8,532 bases of DNA from Bacteroidota bacterium (GCA_021812745.1 JAKAMS010000094.1:1-8532); one strand, 5' to 3'; counted from the first letter of the stretch, positions 1 through 8,100 are shown. Program-made: numbers and translations. Notes: generated by a model from the letters alone, not told the origin.

Positions 1-1213
1 TAAAAATTCCTTTTTCACTTCCTGTATCTTTGTTGAGAATGGCGATGGTTAAATCTTTATAAATGGCGCGCAATGTGCCGGTTGCATGCCCCCAACTAAC
101 ATTAATATTGAACGATGCAGACTGAAGAGTCCCGGATTTAATGCGATGATGTTCACCCGGTTCAATGAATTCATTTAGTTTTGTCACATCCATCTTGCTG
201 AGTGAACCGGAATAATGTAAAGAAAAGTTCTTTGAAGCGAGAGGAATTTCCATAAACAGTTTCATTGTACCGGAGTTCATAAAAACACCCTTTGCACGAA
301 CGACTGCAGTGTCTTGGTAATCCGTATGATTCGCAATTCCACTTACCGAAACATTGACTTTATTAAATGTAATTACTCCAGGCTTCCCTCTCACAGCAAA
401 CCTCTCGGAATATTTTAGTTGACCATTAAAAATATTCAGGCTATCAATTTTAATTATCTCCTTCAGCGAAGAGATAGCTTCGTTCGGCATCTGTGGGTTG
501 GAAGAGTTATTGTCGTATGGCTTATCCATGTTGACCAAAATATCAGCAAACATATTATGTATATTAATGTTTTTGGCTTTATAGATTTTTCCTTGAAGCA
601 TAGCGAAATAATCCAAACCAATTATCTTTATTTGAGGAATATCAAAACGGAATCTGGTTTGTCTGAATTTACTTTTGGCAAAGAATTGCTCATCATCAAT
701 TAATGAATAATACTTTATTGAATCCGCAGTCATTTCAGAATCAGGCACCGATATATGCAATGTTTTAAAACGAATTCCATTCTGAGACTTATGAAAATTA
801 AGAACAATTTTTTCTGCATTTATTATCGCACTCGAAGCAACATCAAGAGTAGAATCTTTTTGCAAAAGAATTTTTAGCCAGCTTATTCCGCCAACGGAAA
901 ATGAAGCAATGTTGCAAGTAAATGTAGAGTCGTTAGTTTTCAGAGTTATAGAATCGCACCCTAAACGATTCTTCCAAACATTATAATGCATATCGCCAAG
1001 TTTAATTGAATATGCCGGATAAGCTTCTGTAAAAGTTTTAGTAATGCGGTCTTTTAAAAATGCATTAATAAAAGGATCCGGGTAGAGAATGAATATCAAG
1101 GCACAGATTAGTATAATACTTCCAATAATAATTCCCGTATACTTCGCAATTTTCTTCAGCGATTGTTCTCCCCACTTGAATGATTCTTTTTTAATCTGTG
1201 GTGTCTGTATCAT
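1..1213 (-). CDS. AsmA-like / DUF748-type envelope protein, 3'-incomplete
   Basis: The frame opens at an ATG (1211-1213) and stays open for 404 codons to the window edge, so the C-terminus is missing. It begins with a short basic cytoplasmic stretch, then one hydrophobic segment at about residues 25-44, then YPDPFINAFLKDRI and a long beta-rich, weakly repetitive region without cysteine pairs or catalytic motifs. A single N-terminal anchor followed by a long periplasmic beta-strand region is the architecture of AsmA/TamB/YhdP-type proteins. Members of that superfamily are implicated in phospholipid transport or outer-membrane biogenesis. The start codon overlaps the stop of the upstream permease as ATGA, implying translational coupling. 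The purine-rich codons for the permease's lysine tail (GAAGAAGAAAAAA) lie just upstream and may act as its ribosome-binding site. The reading frame is near certain. The family is inferred from architecture and a remembered resemblance, without an alignment. Confidence 0.8.
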   Translation of the reverse strand, partial: MIQTPQIKKESFKWGEQSLKKIAKYTGIIIGSIILICALIFILYPDPFINAFLKDRITKTFTEAYPAYSIKLGDMHYNVWKNRLGCDSITLKTNDSTFTCNIASFSVGGISWLKILLQKDSTLDVASSAIINAEKIVLNFHKSQNGIRFKTLHISVPDSEMTADSIKYYSLIDDEQFFAKSKFRQTRFRFDIPQIKIIGLDYFAMLQGKIYKAKNINIHNMFADILVNMDKPYDNNSSNPQMPNEAISSLKEIIKIDSLNIFNGQLKYSERFAVRGKPGVITFNKVNVSVSGIANHTDYQDTAVVRAKGVFMNSGTMKLFMEIPLASKNFSLHYSGSLSKMDVTKLNEFIEPGEHHRIKSGTLQSASFNINVSWGHATGTLRAIYKDLTIAILNKDTGSEKGIF

Positions 1214-2280
1214 TGTTTTTTCTTCTTCGTCATTGGTTTAGAAATTTCATCGGATTTTTCTGATCCGAGCAACACAGCTATCCATTGAGTGCTTTCACTA
1301 CTTTCAAATGCAAACTTGAGCGTCATTGTTAACGGTATGCAAAGAATGGCACCGACAACACCGAGCAGGCTTCCCCAAAAAATCAGCGATAGAAAGACGA
1401 CCAACGTAGAGAGTCCGAATTTCCTTCCCATAAGCCGCGGTTCAATTACATTGCCAATTATGAATCCAACGAGAACATTACCGACAATTACTAAAAGCGC
1501 GCTGCCCATTCCGAGTTGAACAAGTGCAAGAAGTGCAGCAGGGATTGCGGCGATAACTGAACCGATATTTGGTATATAATGGAGAATGAATGCTAGGAAT
1601 CCCCATAGAACCGGAAATTGCACGCCAAGTATCTGCATCCATATTGCAATTAAGATTCCGGCAACTAAGTTGATTATAGTTTTTATGACCATGTAGCGTT
1701 TCATATCAACTACAAATTTTGTGAATCGTGGAAATGCCTGCTTAGGATCACCGAGTATGGTTCTAAGTTTTACCGGAAAACTTGATACTTCAAGCAAAAT
1801 AAAGGTTACTGTAAGAAGGATCAGAACAAGATCGGAAAGTAGAGAACTTAATCCCGATAATAAGCCGGCAGTGAGTTTCATGATCGCTTCCGGGTTAACG
1901 TATTCTAGAAAAAATTTTTCCTTGACTACAAAACCTTTGCTCGTCAACAGTACACTAAGTTCTTTAACTTGTTCTCTAATGCGTGATTGCAATAAAGGCA
2001 GTTCGTCTGAAAAGCCGCTAATGGATGTGCCTATTTGTGCACCAATCAGAATTAGAATAATTATCATACCGGCCATAACAATCAAAACAGCAAACCCGGA
2101 TGGAATACGTTTTTCTCTTAACCAAAGAACCGCCGGCGCTCCAAGTAATGCAAAAAAAACAGAGACAAGAAACAGTATAACGACTGATTGTGCAAGATTA
2201 ATTCCGGCAATAATTATTACCAATGCGGCTGCGCTTACAAGTATGTGCATTCCGCTCAAAGAATTACTTCGCTCAGTCAT
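1210..2280 (-). CDS. AI-2E family transporter (PerM/TqsA/YdiK-like permease)
   Basis: This is a 356-residue polytopic inner-membrane protein of normal family length. Hydrophobic segments lie at about residues 11-30, 32-52, 62-84, 146-168, 200-220, 222-262, 264-278 and 289-322, with a soluble amphipathic stretch at about 90-140. Family hallmarks are visible: YIPNIGSVIAAIPAALLAL at 235-253, the loop IEPRLMGRKFGLSTLVV at 279-295, and FWGSLLGVVGAILCIPLT at 301-318. Members are described as exporters of the signal AI-2, or more broadly as antiporters or permeases. The substrate cannot be read from sequence, so AI-2 transport should not be assumed. The lysine-rich C-terminus (KKKKQ) overlaps the start of the AsmA-like gene by 4 nt. 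The gene begins 12 nt after the phosphatidyltransferase stop. There is no clear SD before the ATG (AATCAGATAAATAT), so it probably relies on coupling to the gene upstream. Confidence 0.93.
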   Translation of the reverse strand: MTERSNSLSGMHILVSAAALVIIIAGINLAQSVVILFLVSVFFALLGAPAVLWLREKRIPSGFAVLIVMAGMIIILILIGAQIGTSISGFSDELPLLQSRIREQVKELSVLLTSKGFVVKEKFFLEYVNPEAIMKLTAGLLSGLSSLLSDLVLILLTVTFILLEVSSFPVKLRTILGDPKQAFPRFTKFVVDMKRYMVIKTIINLVAGILIAIWMQILGVQFPVLWGFLAFILHYIPNIGSVIAAIPAALLALVQLGMGSALLVIVGNVLVGFIIGNVIEPRLMGRKFGLSTLVVFLSLIFWGSLLGVVGAILCIPLTMTLKFAFESSESTQWIAVLLGSEKSDEISKPMTKKKKQ

Positions 2281-2292
2281 ATATTTATCTGA

Positions 2293-2805
2293 TTATATTT
2301 TTTTTAGTTTCAAATCTGAAATCATTGCTACTGCCGAAACAAAATAAATTATTACAAACCAATCTAGATACGCCGGGAGAAATAAATATCCGAGGAACGC
2401 AATGGTAGATACTCCAGATGCAGCTAGTACAGTCGGGATACCTGTGAAACCCTTTTGTTTATATGCAGTGAAATACGCTAATCTAATTGACGCTGCGCCA
2501 ACATTTAAAAATCCGGCAATGAGCATAGCGGGACCTGTTATACCAATAAACCAACCAAATACAACAGATGAAGCCACAGCCATAAAATCTGTAAAACTAT
2601 CTAAGTAAACACCCAGCGCTCCACCGCCAATTGCCCTAGCCAACTTTCCGTCAAAATAATCCAGAAGGAATTGCAGAAGGATGAGCATGTATGCTATTAT
2701 TAATAATCCCTTGAAAGAAAAATAAACCGAAAGTGAAACACTGAGCAGACCAAGAAGTGTAAGCACGTCCGGTAAACGAAGAGTGCGGAGTTGTTTAAAT
2801 AACAT
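2293..2805 (-). CDS. CDP-alcohol phosphatidyltransferase, phosphatidylserine synthase-like
   Basis: This 170-residue integral membrane enzyme carries the complete CDP-OH-P signature: D49-xx-D52-G53-xx-A56-R57-x7-G65-xxx-D69-xxx-D73, so all metal- and CDP-binding residues are present. The family transfers a phosphatidyl group from CDP-diacylglycerol to an alcohol. Serine as acceptor is suggested by IRLAYF at 107-112 and FTGIPTVLAA at 120-129. These positions correspond to the ARLARFN and FxGLPSPAAA elements of type II phosphatidylserine synthases, although the SPA part is altered here. The length is close to the short Gram-positive-type PssA. About five hydrophobic segments surround the motif. 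The start is supported by an AAGGAAG Shine-Dalgarno 7 nt upstream. It heads a tight run with the AI-2E permease and the AsmA-like gene. A phosphatidylglycerophosphate or inositol-phosphate synthase is a less likely alternative. Confidence 0.88.
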   Translation of the reverse strand: MLFKQLRTLRLPDVLTLLGLLSVSLSVYFSFKGLLIIAYMLILLQFLLDYFDGKLARAIGGGALGVYLDSFTDFMAVASSVVFGWFIGITGPAMLIAGFLNVGAASIRLAYFTAYKQKGFTGIPTVLAASGVSTIAFLGYLFLPAYLDWFVIIYFVSAVAMISDLKLKKI

Positions 2806-2812
2806 TGTTATG

Positions 2813-2819
2813 CTTCCTT
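2813..2819 (-). promoter_or_regulatory. Shine-Dalgarno of the phosphatidyltransferase gene
   Basis: The minus strand reads AAGGAAG with 7 nt before the ATG at 2803-2805. It fixes the start codon of the CDP-alcohol phosphatidyltransferase and shows that this gene initiates independently, unlike the two genes behind it. Confidence 0.7.
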
Positions 2820-2892
2820 ATGATCAGTTGCTATACTGAATGTTTTTTTTAATATCGATTTTGTCTTTAAAAAAATTATTTATAACAGATTG

Positions 2893-3042
2893 TTAGAGTA
2901 CGCGCCGACCGCTAATTACTCTTATTAGAATCATTATAATCGCAATTACCAGAAGAATGTGAATAACACCACCCATTGTATAAGAAGTGAGAAATCCAAG
3001 TAACCACAGTATTATTAAAATTACAGCGATAGTGTATAACAT
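2893..3042 (-). CDS. lmo0937-type small membrane protein, 49 aa
   Basis: A short frame runs from ATG (3040-3042) to TAA (2893-2895). The product opens MLYTIAVILIILWLLGFLTS and closes IRVISGRRVL. It has two hydrophobic helices at about residues 4-20 and 26-42, joined by a short SYTMGG turn, and a basic C-terminus. This matches my memory of the lmo0937-type mini membrane proteins (about 50 residues, WLLG, YTxGG, IHILLVIAI and GRR motifs), which are widespread in Firmicutes and Bacteroidota and have no firmly established function. Start support is good: AAAGG lies 9 nt before the ATG, and a near-consensus promoter lies about 65 nt upstream. The next gene starts 87 nt downstream with no convincing terminator between, so this may be the first gene of the envelope cluster. 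It is short enough to be missed by default gene callers. Confidence 0.88.
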   Translation of the reverse strand: MLYTIAVILIILWLLGFLTSYTMGGVIHILLVIAIIMILIRVISGRRVL

Positions 3043-3051
3043 GATAATTAA

Positions 3052-3056
3052 CCTTT
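3052..3056 (-). promoter_or_regulatory. Shine-Dalgarno of the 49-aa membrane protein
   Basis: The minus strand reads AAAGG, 9 nt before the ATG at 3040-3042. The site supports translation of the short frame and decides its start. Confidence 0.55.
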
Positions 3057-3107
3057 CTATTAGTTAACAATAATTTTCTTCTTTAGTTTTAACTGACTCT
3101 TTCATTC

Positions 3108-3136
3108 ATAATAACACACATTAATCCATGCGTCAA
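3108..3136 (-). promoter_or_regulatory. Near-consensus extended -10 sigma-70 promoter
   Basis: On the minus strand TTGACG (3131-3136) and TATTAT (3108-3113) are separated by exactly 17 nt. A TG one base ahead of the -10 (TGTTATTAT) makes an extended -10. Each hexamer matches the consensus at five of six positions. Transcription should begin near 3100, leaving a leader of about 60 nt before the 49-residue membrane protein. It lies in the 116-nt gap after the DUF6600-type gene and points into the envelope cluster. It is the clearest promoter in the window. The match is to the general bacterial sigma-70 consensus, not to the TAnnTTTG type described for Bacteroidetes proper. Confidence 0.72.
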
Positions 3137-3158
3137 GCAATTGATATGGTTTCCATTT

Positions 3159-4382
3159 TTATTTTTTATAATCTTTTGATTTGGGTTTAGATGGTGGATC
3201 AACACTATTTTTCTTCGGCGGATTAATAGTTCGTACTTTCTGTGGCCGATCAGTACTATTATTGTTTTTTGGTTCTATTGTCTTCGGCTTTAATGGTTGA
3301 ACTATTTTGTTTTCTTTTTTGGGAGGATCTAACCTCGGCGCTTGATATACATTACTTTTAGTGTCAATCTTATTTACCGGATTCACAGCAGGTCGTTGTC
3401 CTTGAATTATATTGTTATTCGGTGAATTTGTATTCCGTTGCTGAGGAGAATTCTCTCTGCGATTAATTTTATTTGGAGTATTCACAACAGGTTGTTGTGC
3501 TTTTCTTGTTTTGCTGATTGGCAGTTGTAAATTCCGCGGTTGCTTTACGGCATCTCTTTCCGATACCCGTTTCACATCTTTGAATTTTGTTACTTCAGTT
3601 GGCGCGGGTTTATGTCCTCTATTATTTTTCTCTACCACCGGTCTGTATATTAGTAACTGATCATTGCCAATACTTTGGCCCGGTTTATCTCTTTCATGAA
3701 CGGCAATCGGTTTAATTGTGCTGCCGATAATTTTCTGAACATCTTCTCTTCCTGGTCCGGCTATATATGTTGTATGCCTTTTATTATCATAGTAAGTTTT
3801 ATTAATCACTGTTGAATTATTGATGATATTAAAATTGTTTTTCCGATCAATATAATGCCGACCAATGTCATGCCTTTCAATATCTCTGTCTCGTACGAAT
3901 ATCCAACGATCATTAGGCACATTATTATAGTTACCAAATGAGATACTTATAGAAATACCGGGTCTCATTGGCGTCCAGCCATAATATCCTTGTGATCTTC
4001 TCCATGTAACCCATGATGGACCCCATTCATTATCCGGAACCCAGAACCAACCATAAGAACCATTATAATCCCATCTACCATAATGGAAAGTAGCCCATCC
4101 CCAGTCATATTCCGATGCCCACATCCAGCCGTAATCAGTAAGAACCCAATAGCCATTAGTTAAATATGGAGTAAAGTCCGGACCAGCTGTTGGAATCCAC
4201 ACATATCCATAATTATAATCTTCAATCCATTGACCATACGGACTCAATTGATCATAGAACTCTTGAAAATTCACATCATTTTGCTGAGCTGAGATCTGCA
4301 CGGGAAATATTACTGATACAAGGTTTAATAAAACTCCTAGTGCAAAAATTCTTATTAAAAACATTGCATTTAGCTTTTTCAC
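3159..4382 (-). CDS. Secreted Trp/Tyr-rich DUF6600-type protein with basic low-complexity tail
   Basis: The product has 407 residues. An N-terminal signal peptide (two lysines, hydrophobic core at about 8-28, likely cleavage after A32 in QISAQQ) predicts export. Residues 40-140 hold tandem aromatic motifs of the form G-x-W-x(5-8)-Y-G-(W/Y)-x-W-x-(P/S), around W52, W79, W104 and W136, as in DUF6600 or YXWXP-repeat proteins. Residues 150-205 are Asn/Arg/Asp-rich. From about 260 to the end the chain is low-complexity, rich in Pro, Asn, Lys and Gln and strongly basic, so probably disordered. That tail contains a degenerate 33-residue direct repeat (QPVVNTPNKIN and RPAVNPVNKID). No catalytic motif was seen and the function is unknown; a surface or periplasmic binding role is a guess. 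The start is GTG at 4380-4382, backed by AGGAG 7 nt upstream. An ATG six codons later is the alternative. Confidence 0.85.
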   Translation of the reverse strand: MKKLNAMFLIRIFALGVLLNLVSVIFPVQISAQQNDVNFQEFYDQLSPYGQWIEDYNYGYVWIPTAGPDFTPYLTNGYWVLTDYGWMWASEYDWGWATFHYGRWDYNGSYGWFWVPDNEWGPSWVTWRRSQGYYGWTPMRPGISISISFGNYNNVPNDRWIFVRDRDIERHDIGRHYIDRKNNFNIINNSTVINKTYYDNKRHTTYIAGPGREDVQKIIGSTIKPIAVHERDKPGQSIGNDQLLIYRPVVEKNNRGHKPAPTEVTKFKDVKRVSERDAVKQPRNLQLPISKTRKAQQPVVNTPNKINRRENSPQQRNTNSPNNNIIQGQRPAVNPVNKIDTKSNVYQAPRLDPPKKENKIVQPLKPKTIEPKNNNSTDRPQKVRTINPPKKNSVDPPSKPKSKDYKK

Positions 4383-4389
4383 AGTGATT

Positions 4390-4394
4390 CTCCT
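4390..4394 (-). promoter_or_regulatory. Strong Shine-Dalgarno that selects a GTG start
   Basis: The minus strand reads AGGAG with a 7-nt spacer before GTG at 4380-4382. The nearest ATG is 18 nt further in and has no purine-rich site at a suitable distance, so the GTG is preferred as the start of the DUF6600-type gene. Confidence 0.7.
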
Positions 4395-4516
4395 GAAAAT
4401 TAAATTTGCAAGTCATTCATGTATTTGATTAATGTCTTTAAATAAAAGATATGCTTGCTATTTGTAGTATACAATCGAGCGAAAGGATGAAAAAGGGATT
4501 AGATCTATACTATGTG

Positions 4517-4546
4517 CTTATAAAGACTCTTATTAGAATAAGCCAA
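4517..4546 (-). promoter_or_regulatory. Possible promoter with a palindrome in its spacer
   Basis: On the minus strand TTGGCT (4541-4546) and TATAAG (4517-4522) are 18 nt apart. The -10 matches five of six consensus positions and the -35 four of six. The perfect inverted repeat CTTATT-AG-AATAAG (4529-4542) fills most of the spacer, an operator-like position. The predicted leader to the DUF6600-type GTG would be about 130 nt. In DNA this AT-rich such matches occur by chance, so this is only a candidate. The rest of the 264-nt gap (4383-4646) shows no gene and no clear terminator. Confidence 0.3.
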
Positions 4547-4646
4547 AATAAATACGAATAATATATGAGGGGAGAAGGTTTTAATTATTTTCCCATACTT
4601 AATTAATCTATTGTAGAAAACATCCGATAATTTTTTTTGATAAAAT

Positions 4647-5012
4647 TTATGGTTTTAGAAGAAATTCAACTGCCTCTCTAAGTACTTTATTTTGGACCGG
4701 TTTTGTTATAAAAAGATCGGAGCCGGATTCTATTGCTGTTTGCCGCATTTTAGGTTGCGCATGTGCGGTTAGACAAAGAATGGGAGTGTTATTAAACTTA
4801 GGAACTTTTTTAATCTCTTTCGTTAACTCTAAGCCATTCTTTGTTCCTTTTAGAGATATGTCCATTATTATTATATCGAAATCATTATTGCTGAATTTTT
4901 CATAAAATTCTTCAGATGATTCGCAAAAAAATATTTCAAACTCAGATCGAAAAATCCTTTTCATTACCTTTACAGACAAATCATCGTCTTCTACAACTAA
5001 CATTTTTCTCAT
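4647..5012 (-). CDS. Single-domain response regulator (CheY-like receiver)
   Basis: This 121-residue protein is one receiver domain and nothing else. It has the acidic pocket E8-D9-D10, the phosphoacceptor D51 at the end of beta-3 (DIIIMD), the switch Thr at T82 (LTAHA) and the conserved K104 followed by Pro (FITKP). All catalytic positions are intact. No output domain is attached, so it acts by protein-protein contact or as a phosphorelay intermediate. It lies 127 nt downstream of, and co-directional with, a hybrid-less multi-PAS histidine kinase, its most likely phosphodonor. The start ATG at 5010-5012 has AGGA 7 nt upstream; a second ATG three codons later is possible but is worse placed relative to that site. 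The family is certain; the partnership is inferred from position. Confidence 0.95.
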   Translation of the reverse strand: MRKMLVVEDDDLSVKVMKRIFRSEFEIFFCESSEEFYEKFSNNDFDIIIMDISLKGTKNGLELTKEIKKVPKFNNTPILCLTAHAQPKMRQTAIESGSDLFITKPVQNKVLREAVEFLLKP

Positions 5013-5019
5013 ATGAATT

Positions 5020-5023
5020 TCCT
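5020..5023 (-). promoter_or_regulatory. Shine-Dalgarno of the response regulator
   Basis: The minus strand reads AGGA, 7 nt before ATG at 5010-5012, favouring that codon over the ATG at 5001-5003. Confidence 0.5.
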
Positions 5024-5048
5024 AAAATTTTGGAGCTGGAATAATTTT

Positions 5049-5062
5049 GTAATTCTAATTAC
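5049..5062. repeat. 14-nt inverted repeat upstream of the response regulator
   Basis: GTAATT-CT-AATTAC is a perfect 6-bp inverted repeat with a 2-nt centre, 37-50 nt upstream of the response-regulator ATG. The centre is too short for a stable hairpin, so any role would be as a dimer-binding site. It shares 10 of 14 positions with the palindrome at 4529-4542 read on the other strand. Chance occurrence in AT-rich DNA is quite possible. Confidence 0.3.
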
Positions 5063-5139
5063 GCTTGGTCGTTTCAAAAAGTGATTTGAGATAACTTATT
5101 ACTCATGTTCACATTCTTTCTTTTGCTCATAATCTTATT

Positions 5140-8100
5140 CTAACTCCCGAATATCACTCTAAAAGTTGATCCCGAATTCTTTTTGCTTTCGACTTCTAGA
5201 ATCACGTTGTTTACTTCACAATATTTTTTTACAAGTGTTAATCCAAGCCCGTTGCCATCAAAAGACCTTATAAATCCTTGATCTTCTTGAACGAACGGCT
5301 CAAACATTTTCGGAAGAAATTCCGTACTTAATCCAATTCCGGTATCTTTAACTTCCACCACAATATTACCAGTTTTATTCTTCTCTAAAAGTATTTCTAC
5401 TTTTCCTTTTATAGTGAACTTAATTGCGTTATCAATCAAATTCGAAAAGATTTGTGTTATGCTGTACTGATCTGCTATTACAATCGTATTTTTTTCTTTA
5501 CAGGAATATATTATCTCCAATCCTTTCTGTTTGGCAGAAAGCAGATGGTCTTGATACAATTTTTGAAGTATATCTGAATTGAGATCGATTTTTACAAATT
5601 GTGGCTTATATCCACTAGTCTGTAATTCTGATGCGTTAAGAATTAAATCAACAGTTCTGATAATTCTTTTTGAAGCTAGATTAATACTTTCAAAACAGTC
5701 GCGTATCTCGGGGTCCATTGTTTCACTAAATGACTCATTAAGGTAATCAACATTTCCTAGCATTATATTTATTGGTGTTCTGATTTCATGAGACATTTGA
5801 GATAGAAATTCCGTTTTTAGTTTATCGGATTGTTCTGCTCTCTCTTTTGCTTCAATTAATTCTTTCTCGACTCTTTTATTCTCTGTAACATCTTGATTAA
5901 TACCATATATTTTGTATGTACGTCCAGAAGAATCTTTCAAAGCTTTAAATTGAACACTTACATTTGCTATTTCCCCATCGTCGCGAAATACTCTTGCCTC
6001 ACCCTTTCCTAAATAATTTGGATCCGGTGAACTTACTGCTGCTTGCAAAGCATAAGCTACCAGGCTTGCATCGTCGGGATACACAAGTCTCCTTGCAAAT
6101 TCTTCAGCGCTCATAATATTTCCACCTTGTTTTTGGGCAGATGAACCATGAATGAGCCTGTAATACTGATTATTAAATGTAAATTGATCTGAATCAACAT
6201 CATATTCCCAATAACCAAGTCTTGCGATTTCTGTAGCAGATGATAAATTGGTTTCCATCTTTTTTTTCTCGGTTATATCGGTTGCAACTCCAATTAGTCC
6301 CAAAGGTTTGCTGTTATTATCATTTATAACTGTCGTAGAAAGATTAATTAAGAATTCACTTCCATTTTTTCTTTTGTTCCACAATTCACCTTGCCATCCC
6401 CCAAATATTGTGCTTGGAAGAATTTTATTAACTAATTCAGGTGGATTTTTTGATGAACGCACTATGCTCATATTTTTTCCAACCAATTCATTTTCATTAT
6501 AGCCGTAAGTTTTCAAGAATGATTCGTTAACAAATATAATTTTATCTTCCATATCAGTAATACTGACACATTCGTTAATGCTTCTTAACGAGTGAGCTAG
6601 CATTATAATTTCTTCTTCGGCACGTTTTTGTTCAGTAATGTCAATTATTTGAGTAATAAAGAATTGAGACTTCTGATTGACATTTCGAACTAATGATGTA
6701 GAGACATAAGCCCAAATTATCTGTTTATCTTTTCTTATATATCGTTTTTCAAATGATGTACTATCAATTTCACCATCTACCATTTTTTTAAATTGAGAGG
6801 AACCAATCGATATATCATCAGGGTAAGTGATATCTGTGAACGTGAAATTCTTTAATTCATCTTCATCGTAACCAATCATTTTTTTAAAAGCATTATTAAT
6901 TCTTAGAAATTTCCCATCGGTTCCAACAATGCAAATACCTGCAGCGGCAAAATCAAATGAATGCCGGAATAGTTCTTCGCTCTCTTTCAAAGATTCTTCT
7001 ACACGTTTACGCTCGGTTACATCTTCAATAATTGCAATATGATATTGCGGTTTATGGCTATTATCATAAACGACCGCAACAGATATATTAGCCCAAACAA
7101 TATGTCCGTCTTTAGCTATGTAACGCTTTTCAATTGTTTTCTCATCCAGCCATTTCCCAGAATAAATACTTGACTGCTTCTTAAGACTTTTTTCAATATC
7201 GTCAGGATGAGTAAAATCAACAAAGAACATTGATCTAAATTCGTCATCATTGTAACCAAGCATATTCTGAATTGCGCTGTTGCTTAATTGTATCTTTCCA
7301 TCGGTGCCCAATATTAACATCCCAACGGAAGAGTTTTCAAAAATTGAACGGAAGCGTTTTTCGCTCTCCACGAGAGCTTCCTCAGCTTGTTTGCGTCCGG
7401 TTATATCTCTAACAATCATACTTGTGCGTTCATGACCTTCCCGGGTTTTGAAAACAGCTGATGAAATCTCAACCGGAAAGTGTGTTCCATCTTTACGTAT
7501 CATCGTTAATTCGCCGTGTGCATATCCATTCAATTTCCTTTCAGACAACAGAATATTTAATTGGGGATCCATATTATCCACTACACCGGATTGACCCAAT
7601 TTGATAAGTTCCTCTTCCGAATATCCAAATATTTTGCAAGCTGCCGGATTGGCAGATAATATTTGTCCATCCGGAATTGTTAACATTATTGCATCCATGC
7701 TGTTCTCAAAAAATGATCTGTATCTTTCTTCACTTTCCCGCAATAATCCATCATCATGTTTACGGTTGGTAATATCCTGCGCAATAGTTGCAACAATATG
7801 TTTTCCTTCTTTATCAAAAATATTTGCCGGATTCCATAGAACTGTCTTGAGAACATTATCTTTTGTAAGGATTTCTACTTCAATTAGTTCCGGTCTTTCA
7901 TCGTTTTGAAGTGTATTTTTAATTAGATCAAGTGTCAAATCAACTTTTTCTTTTGGGAAAAGGATGTCAATTTTTTTATCTATTACCTCGATCGAAACAT
8001 AACCGCTCAATTTTTCGAAGGCATTATTTATATGCATTATTACCCAGGAAGCATCCCAGACAATAATTGGTGCGTATGCATGATTAAACAGAATGTCAAG

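Noticed and set aside
419..703. Plus-strand open frame of 94 codons
   Set aside because: It lies wholly antisense to the AsmA-like frame, which has a coupled start, a membrane anchor and 404 uninterrupted codons. The plus frame has no SD and no recognisable domain.
1721..2347. Plus-strand open frame of 208 codons
   Set aside because: It is antisense to the AI-2E transporter, whose membrane segments and family motifs are clear. The plus-strand product is low-complexity Ser/Ile/Thr-rich shadow sequence.
2820..2892. T-rich stretch after the 49-aa gene as a possible terminator
   Set aside because: The only hairpins near it are 4-5 bp and AT-rich (for example TCAGT/ACTGA), with no GC-rich stem directly before the T run. 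Read-through into the phosphatidyltransferase gene is just as likely.
2918..2931. 14-nt direct match ACTCTTATTAGAAT, also at 4526-4539
   Set aside because: Roughly one match of this length is expected by chance in an AT-rich window of this size, and the first copy is inside the 49-aa coding region.
3965..4156. Minus-strand 63-codon frame inside the DUF6600-type gene
   Set aside because: It is a frame shadow of the Trp/Gly/Tyr-rich repeat region, with no start signal of its own.
5049..5077. Sigma-70 promoter for the response regulator starting at TTGAAA (5072-5077)
   Set aside because: At a 16-19 nt spacing the -10 candidates (AATTAC, ATTACA, TTACAA) match poorly, so I could not support a promoter here.
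5075..5132. 17-codon frame in the gap between kinase and response regulator
   Set aside because: It has no Shine-Dalgarno and no hydrophobic or conserved pattern. A frame this short is expected by chance in a 127-nt gap.
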